Source: an uncultured Coriobacteriaceae bacterium
GTDB taxonomy: Bacteria > Actinomycetota > Coriobacteriia > Coriobacteriales > Eggerthellaceae
DNA: 64,000 bases
NCBI GenBank assembly: GCA_902768975.1
Contig: CACXMZ010000008.1
Location: forward strand, 99,111 to 163,110
Reading direction: 5' to 3'
How positions within the stretch are numbered: position 1 is the stretch's first letter; each line of letters begins with the position of its first letter. The notes under the pieces are model-generated. The model was given only the letters and a program-made list of their open reading frames with translations. It was not told where the DNA came from and did not search any database. Shown here piece by piece: positions 37,701 to 46,700 of the stretch. Both the position numbers and the translations under genes were made by a program.

Positions 37701-40700
37701 AGCGCGCGCGACTACCGTCCGGAAAGCATCACGCTCCAGGCCAAGGACGGGGATACTGTTGTACATCAGAAGACGGTAAGTAAAGACACGTCGCTTGCGA
37801 CGCAGCACGTCACCTTCACCGTGCCCAAGTATTCAGCAACCGAAAAAGCTACAGAAACCATCACGTATGGCGTGGCTACGGATGAACAGAAGGCCGACGC
37901 CAGCATCACGTGGACCAAGGGTGAAGAAAGCTGGCCCGGCGGTTCCGACGGTATCCCAAATGATGCAACCGCAAGCATCTCTACAGGAACCCCAGCAGTA
38001 ATTGACTGGAAGGTCGACGAGGCTGTAACCCCTGCCAACTACGAAAAGACCGTGGCTTATGTCGAAATTCTTGGCAAGAAGGTTGGTATTATCACCAATC
38101 GCTTGAAGGTCATTGACTTCACGGGCACGAAGGTATGGCGTGACGGCGATGCTACTCACAACAACCAGGTAGAGCTGAAAGACAAACTCACTCTCCACCG
38201 CGACTGGACGGGCAGCAAGCAGAAGTCCGTGTCTATCACTACAGGTGAAGGGGAAGGAGCTGTTACCACAACCTACCTGCAGTTCAAGCTGAAGGATGGT
38301 GCTACTACAACCAATCCAGCAAATGTGTACCAGGTTCAGGGTGAAGACGCGCTCTACGTCTACGACACGAACGCCGATCCTGCGACTATGGAAGTAGTTA
38401 CAGGAGTTAATTTCACCGACTACGAGCCCGTCATGGAAGACAATGTTGCTCAGACCGAAGAAGTCGGCAAGTTTAGCAACGACGCAATCCATGTCGACTG
38501 GGACGGCAACACCTTCACCATCATCGGCCTGCCCGAATACAACATGGCTGGCAACCAGTACACCTACTGGGTAAGCGAAACCAAGCTTGACGACTACGAT
38601 GCGCCCGTCTATAGCGCAGATGACAAGCAGCATAAGACAGAAGGTACGCCTGACGGCATCCTTAGCGGCGGCACTATCACCAACAAGATTGCGCAGCAGC
38701 CAGTTGAAATCGACGGTGAAAAGAAGTGGGTCGGTGGCGAAGATAATGAACACGTCAACGCCAATTTGAATCTGACCATCTACCGCCAGAGCGCTAAGAG
38801 CGGTTCGTCCGAGGAATCCGGCGACACTATCATGGTGCTAAAGAATGAGGGCACAGAAACCGAGCCAGTATGGGTCATTAGCACTACCGTTGCCTCCGCC
38901 GCATGGGGCAATGATCCTGGCAGCACAGGTAACGATACCTACACTTTCGCCAACCTGCCTAAGTACGACGACGAAGGCTACGAGTACACCTATTGGGTAG
39001 TTGAAGGCGATGTGCCCGAAAACTACCGTGTGAGCTACCTCAATGACGAGAACCACCTCAATGCTACTGACAAGGTCTACGACGACGGCACCATCACTAA
39101 TATTTCCACCAAGACCGACAGCCTGAAGGTCACTAAGGTCTGGGACGATGCCCAGAACGTTGAAGGTCTGCGTCCTGCGGCTGTGAACGTACATCTGTAT
39201 AAGACAGATGGCACGGGCACGAGTGCCACGCAGGTTTCCGCAGGCGTCGACAAGAAGACGCTCAACGAAGCGGGCAAATGGACAGCCACCTGGGCCGACC
39301 TGCCAGTCTATGGCGAAGACGGTACGAAGATTGAGTACGTGGTTGTGGAAGAGGCCCTGGCTGGCTATGAAACAACCTATGTCCCCGTAGGCGGCAAGAC
39401 CGTGCTCGACGGCGTTCTGAAGCGCGAGGCAACTCAGGACGACGTGGATGCTGGTAAGGCTGGAGCGGTCGGCGAACTTATCGATAAAGAACCTGACGAG
39501 GTCACTGTGACCAACAAGCTCACGCCTGCCACCGACGAAGTTAAGGTCACCAAGGTTTGGAACGACAACAACAACGCCTACGGTCTGCGTCCCGAAAGTG
39601 TTGAAGTCGAACTTTGGAAGTATGTCTGGAACGAAGAAACCAAGGCATACAAAACCACGGCCGAAAAGGTCGTGAAGCGCCCGGCTACCCAGGCAGACGT
39701 AGATGCGGACACCAGTGGCAATACCAAGCTCGGCGACGACATTACTGTTACGCCGTTGACCTTGGACGGCAAGGCCGACACTGCAAGTACCGTTGCATAC
39801 GAAACTGCCGCCTGGGAAGGCAAGTGGGTGAACCTGCCGCTCACTGAGAATAGCAAGACCATTCTCTATATTGTCAAGGAAGTTACCACTGGCGCCGTTT
39901 ATGGTGCCCCAGGTACGCCTAACACTTATAGCAAGGAGCCCATCATTACGGGCGACCAGATAACGGGCTATACGGTTACCAATATCTTCACGCCTGAAAC
40001 TACGGATGTAGATATCATCAAGGTTTGGGACGACGACAGCAACAAGATGAATACGCGTCCTGAAACTTTGACGGTAGAACTCTGGCGTGCATATAAGGAT
40101 GCAAACGACGAGTATCAGTATGAGAAGGTCGAGACGGACATCAATGGTTATTCCATCAAGCACCTGATGTCCGACGACGACCAGACGGCTGCCAACACCT
40201 GGAAGCTTGAATATAGCAACTTACCGAAGAATAGGGCAGTAGAGGTTTCGGGTGCCAAGGTATCTCGCGCGTACACCTACTACTGGAAGGAAACCATCCC
40301 GACAGGCTACACCGCAACAGTTAGCCCGAACACCGATCCGACCGACGGATTCACTCCGGCAGAAGAGGATACGGCTCTCGAAGGTATCCAGAAGGCAGTA
40401 GGCAAGGGTGCAACCATCACCAATACCCTCGAAAGGGGCACCCTGACCGTAACCAAGACTTGGGTTGATGAATCCAACAGGGACAAGAAGCGCCCGACGA
40501 ATGAAGCGTTCGCCAATTCGCTCACACTCTTTGCGGATGACACCAAGGTCACAGCTGACGGTACGGTAATTACGCGTACGGTTGCCGATGGTACGGCAGC
40601 TAATACCACGGTGGTTACCTACACTGGTCTGCCTATCTACCAGAAGGATGGCGTAACCAAGATTGTATACTCAATCGAAGAAACCGTGCCGTCTGGCTAC

Positions 40701-43700
40701 AACATTGCGGAACAGCCAGTAGCAACATCGCTTGCTAAGGCAGAAGGTGAAACCGCTTGGACGGGCGCCATCACGCTAACCAACAAGCACAAGCCGAATA
40801 CGGTAACGCTGAACCTGCGCAAGGTGTGGGTAGATACCGATGCGGATGAAACGGTACTTGTTGCACGTCCTGCAAGCGTAACCCTTACTGTAACGGCAGA
40901 AGCCACTACAGAGGATGAGATTACAGACCTCAAAGGCAAAGGCTTCACGCAGGATACCGCGAACAAGAAACTCTGGAAGAAGGATTACGAGCTTACTTCC
41001 AGTGACGCCACTTCAGCTGCTCATACCTGGCAGCAGACAGTTGAAGGTCTACCCGAGTTCGACGCAGCAGGGGAGGCCCTGAAGTACACAATGGCCGAGA
41101 ACACCGGCAGCAGCGACCGACTGCCGAACTACGATAAGCCGACGTACGTAACGGTTGGCAACTTGTACACGGTTGTAAACGTCTACGAACGCACCGAATT
41201 CACGGGCACCAAGGTTTGGGACGACGGTAAGGGTGCGCATGACAACGCAACCGAACTGGCCGATAAGTTCACCGTACAGCGCACGACCACGCCAAGCGTT
41301 GAGGATAGCTGGACCGCGGTTCCTGACACGCACATCCACTGGAACAGCGACGGTGAAGATGACGGTCGTATGTACACGCAGACCTTTACCATTACGGGCC
41401 TGCCGAAGTACGAGACTACGACGGGCGCCGAATACACCTACCGCGTGGTTGAAAGTGCCATCGACGGCTACAAGGCACCGGTATATTCGGCGGTCAATCC
41501 GGTGACAACGTACGGCTACACGGGCATTACCGTGGCTAATGCTAAGGCTAAGATTGCTGCAGCTGACGCAGCTAGTGAAGAAAGACCTGTGTTCTGCGAC
41601 CCGAATAACTCTCCCGACAGTGGCGAGACGTTTGCAGTCATCGATGGTGATGTAATTCTTGGCTGGGACGCCGCGAGAGACGATGAGATTATCTATGAGC
41701 GTTCTGATGTTTCGACCCTGATGGACGCTAACGCCCTCTACAACAATGGCACTGTCACCAACGAGTTGAAGCACATCAACCTGACGGTCTTCAAGACCTG
41801 GACCGACGACAAGGACCGCGACGGCAAGCGTACTGAAACTACCCTGAGCCTGTACAAGAAGGTTGAAGGCGATGCCGACTGGACGCTGGTCGAAGACGTG
41901 AAGGTCCCGACCTTCGGCACGGATGAATTCCGCAATTCTGTAAAGATGTGGAACTCGTCTGATAACACCGACTTGCCGGCCTACGAGGGCAGTAAGCTTA
42001 TCAGCTACAAGTTGGTTGAGAAGGCGGTCGACGGCTATACAACTACGTACAGCAAGGATGGCGATGGCGATGCCACTACTGGTACGGGCAACGAAATCGA
42101 GTTCAGCTATACGGACTGCGACGAAGACGCATACGACCAGCTGAAGGTTGATCTCACCAATACGCACGAGCCAGAAACGGCCACGCTCGAAGGTACCAAG
42201 ACCTGGGTTAACGACCCAGATGGCACAACGCATGTAAATGCTAACGAAGTAGAGCTGACGCTGACGCGCGAACGCGAAGGCGACGATGCGCCTGAAACCA
42301 TTACCAAGGACGATACTGGCAATGTGATTAAGGTCGTATGGTCCAACAAAGATGGCGACGACGACACCTTCGACGAAGCCTACGTAATCAAGGCTATCGA
42401 CGGCGACGACCAGAGCGCAACCTATGGTCATGAAATTGACGCCAAGCTGTACAAGTACAAGGAAGGCAAGGCCTATACCTACAAGGTAACGGAAACACCT
42501 ATCGCGGGTTATGCAACAACCTATACGGACAGCGATGCCCTGAAGCAGGCCTATGTCACCAATACCTATGGTGCTGTTGAGTCCAGCCCGACAGAAAGCG
42601 ACATCACGGTCAACAAGATTTACGTAGACAACGGCGACCCGATGGTCTACGGCACTGGCACCGACAAGAAGATAGTCGACAAGAAGAAGGGCGACACCTT
42701 CAACTTCACGCTTGCTGGCCAGGCGGCTGACTATGCGGGCAGCGGAAGCACCAAGGATGCAAGCGGCTTGACTCCGACGCCGGCCAAGGGTTCTTGTGTC
42801 GACACGGTAGAGGCTGACGCTCCGGCAGACGGCATACAGATTGACGCGGTTGCCTTTACCGAACTGGGCACCTATGCCTTCGAGCTTGCCGAAACCAAGG
42901 GCGACCAAAAGGGCGTCACCTATGACGAGACCAAGTACGTCCTGCTGGCAACTGTCACTGACGACAACCCCGGCGACGACGAATGGAATGTAACTTGGAA
43001 GGTGGTTGCCAAGAAGACTGCAACCGACACGGATTGGCAAGAAGTAACAGGCGAGGCCCAGAAGAAGGCTGAATTCAACAACAGCTACGACAACCTGAAG
43101 ATTGATACCGTGCCTGAAGTTACTAAGGTCCTCGACGGCCATAAGATTGACAGCACGTACGCCTTCGAGTTCGTCCTCTTTGGCGGGCCGAACGACGTGG
43201 CCGACTCGGGCATCGATACCAATAAGAAGCTGGAAGGCAAGGCTTCAAATGCCGCCATGGACGCTACTACCAAGAAGGCAACCGAAGTTGTTCAGCTGAA
43301 AGACGGGGACGGAAATGGTCTGGTCTTCACGCTTGACGACCTGAAGCAGCTCAACGGTGAATATCTGGCTGAGCGCACCTTCACCTATCTCGTCTACGAG
43401 AAGGCAGGGGACGCCAAGGGTGTTATCTACGACACCACGCCGAAGGAACTGAAGGTCAAGCTTGAGTACGTGGCTGCAGCTCCACAGGACAATCCTGCAA
43501 CGACAGATGTAGACGAGTCCAAGGAGCACCTGAAGGTTAGCTATGTACCCGCAGGCGAATCGGGCGAAGGCAAGGCAAACACGGGTGTCGTGTTCAAGAA
43601 CACCTACGACCCGGCGGCCACCACGTCCAAGCCCTACAATGCTATTAAGGTCATCAACGACGTCGACGGCCAGGGCCGCGAGCCACAGGATCATGAATTC

Positions 43701-46700
43701 CTGTTCAAGCTGACGGGTACCGTAAAGGACGCTGACAACAAGGATCTTGCTATTGATATGCTGGCCACCAACGATGCTACGGGTAAGGCTGAATTTGCTG
43801 CCATTCCGTTTGCGAAGGTTGGCGAATACACCTTCACAATGCAAGAGCTGAAGGGCTACGATAGCACCATTGAAACGTGGGATACGCGCGCTCGTACGCT
43901 GAAGGCTACCGTTACCGACGAGGCCGACGGCACGCTGAAGGTGGTTTGGAGCAGCGAAGACGCGACTGCCGACAACGATGCGAAGACCATGACCTTCACC
44001 AACGTGACCAAGCGGTCTACGGTTGACAAGCCTGTGCGTGTGACCTGGGTCAACGACACCGACTACGACGACACGGTGGGCGACCAGGATACGCCTGAAA
44101 GCACTGCCAACGATCGTCCGACCGAAGTTACAGTAACCCTGCAGAAGGAAGTTATCGACAGCTTCGAGTATGACGGCAATACCTATACCACGCTGAAAGA
44201 CCTGATGGATGCTATGGAACAGGCCACGGGCAATCCGGTCACGCTGCAGGATGTACGCGATGCTATCAGTAATGGCGACGTGAAACTGAATACCCACTGG
44301 ACAGACGTGGTTGATCCGAGTGCGCCGGCAACCGATCCTAATAAGTCCTGGAGCGTCACGTTGACGAAGGATAATGCATACGATCCAGATGGCAAGACGC
44401 TCGACCCAGATAACTGGTGCGACGAAACATTCAAGGACCTGAATGCCTATGACGACTTCGGTCTGGCAGTGAATTATCGCGTGGCTCAGACGGCCATCAA
44501 GTCCCCGGCTGGCGACAAGACTGGCGAAAAGGCCAACGGTCTGACCGCTTCTGTTGCGCCGTATGGCTACAGCACCAACGCGGTGAACACCATCTTCAAG
44601 GGCACGCCGACAACCATCCTGAACACCTATGAGGTTACGGTCATTAGGGGCACGAAGACTTGGGTCGACGGTGGCCAGACGCACAACAACAGCGCCGAAA
44701 TCACCTTCACGGTGAAGCGCCTGAAGGCTGGTACAACAGACGAGTCTGTCGAAACTAATTGGGAGACCCTCGAAGAAGGCAAGGACTACCATGTCGACTG
44801 GTCCGACAAGGACAACAAGTGGGCTATCCGTGGCCTGACCAAGTACGTCAACCCCGACGCCGACCCGAAGGTTGAATACCAGTACAAGGTCACCGAAAAG
44901 CCCATCCCGGGTTATGCACCTACCTACATGAATTCGAATGACGTGGAAGTCGATGCCCTGGATGCCAAGGGTGGCAAGATCATCAATACTACTGAGCAGG
45001 AATACATTACGGTTACGGCAACCAAGAAGTGGGTTGGTTCAGTAGATGGCGACGCCAGGGTTATTGTTAAGGCGGACGGTACCGAAGTAGCCGACCATAC
45101 CTTCACCAAGGCAGACATGTCGGCAAGTGGCGGCAATCCCGCTAGCTTCACCTTCGAAAAGGATGGTACGGACAACGCTGGAAACGAACTACCGAAGTAC
45201 GACCTCAATAAGACCATTGATGGCCAGAGTGGACCTGAGTCAAATCCGAATTACGGCCAAGAAATTGCCTACACCGTAGAAGAAGTTGATGCAGATACAT
45301 GGTCCGGCGAAGTTTTGAAACTCGACGACGGCAGCTGGCTGGTGACTAACTACGGTGCAGAAACCACCATTACGGTCATGAAAGTTTGGGACGACGCAGA
45401 CGACCAAGATGGCCAGCGTCCAAACAGTGTTACAGTCAAGCTTTCAGCCGAAGACTGGGATGGCAACGATGTCGACGGCAATCCGGTCGAAGATGCAGTG
45501 CTTTCCGGATCTAACAACTGGAAGTTCTGTTTCGAAAAGCTGCCGGCAAAGAAGGCCGACGGAACGCCTTATGTCTACACTGTGGCCGAAGATCCAATAC
45601 CTACGGGGTACAACGTTTCTGCAACCATCACTGGTACAGGTACACACGACGATCCGTTCATTATTACTAATACGCACGAGGTTGAACGGGTTACCATCTC
45701 TGCTACCAAGACTTGGGCCGACGACGAAGACGACAAGTACAAACTGCGTTCTGATGTAAGCCTGCATCTGTATGGCAAGCTCGATGGCGCTATTGTCTAC
45801 GACGCAGGTGCCAAGACTATTGCAAAGGGTAGTACTGAAGCCATTAGCTGGGTGAACCTGCCTAAGTACCACTACGGCTCTACGGAACTGGATTGGGAAA
45901 TCGTAGAAGACGCAGTCTTTGGTTATACCGCAAGCTATGAATGGAATACGGCGCATGATACGTGCACGGTAACTAATACCTACACAGGTCCGCTGAGCAC
46001 CATTAAGGTGGCCAAGGATTGGCAGGACAACGGAAATGTTGACGGTAAGCGCCCGGACGAGGTCTTCTACCAGCTGTGGAAGAAAGTCGGGGATGAGCAG
46101 CCCGAAAAGGTTGGCGATCGTGTAGAGGCTGTTAAGGCTCCTGCAGCTCCTGCAACGACAGGAACTGGGCAGCTTGCTGACTGGGGGTACCAGTGGACGG
46201 GTCTTGAGGTTGTTGCCGAGGTCGAAGACGGCACAGAGAGCCAGACCACTTACACCTCTGAAACCAAGGAGCGCCACGTAAGCATCATGGTCGATATTGC
46301 CGGTACAGAAACCAAGCTCTTCGAATACGAAACTGCTACTGGTGAAAAGTACTATAACGAGAAGGACGACAAGACTGGCACCGTTTGGTACTACGCCGAT
46401 GGTTCCGTGGTTAACACCACCGATTCTACGGGTGACAACTATGTTGACCCTGATACGCTTATAGCCGACACAACCAAGCCAGTTAAAGAGACCTACGAAG
46501 AGGCTTCTGAGTCCACTGAAACCGTTGACAAGATGAAGGAAGTTCCCGTTATCTACTATGTCACGGAAGTTTATGAAAACGACGGTCAGAACCAGCCTTA
46601 TGGTGAGGACAAAGACCTTAAGAGCCTCGGTTACGACGAGCCCGTCATGGCATCTACTGGCGCCGGTGAATTTGCAGCCATTAACACGAAGAAGCGCGCA

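Noticed and set aside
41049..43142. Long antisense ORFs (up to 697 codons) inside the giant adhesin gene
   Set aside because: The sense strand has continuous CnaB/FctA similarity. Long antisense openings are expected from its codon bias (few TCA, TTA and CTA codons), and the products are Val/Leu/Arg-rich without any domain.
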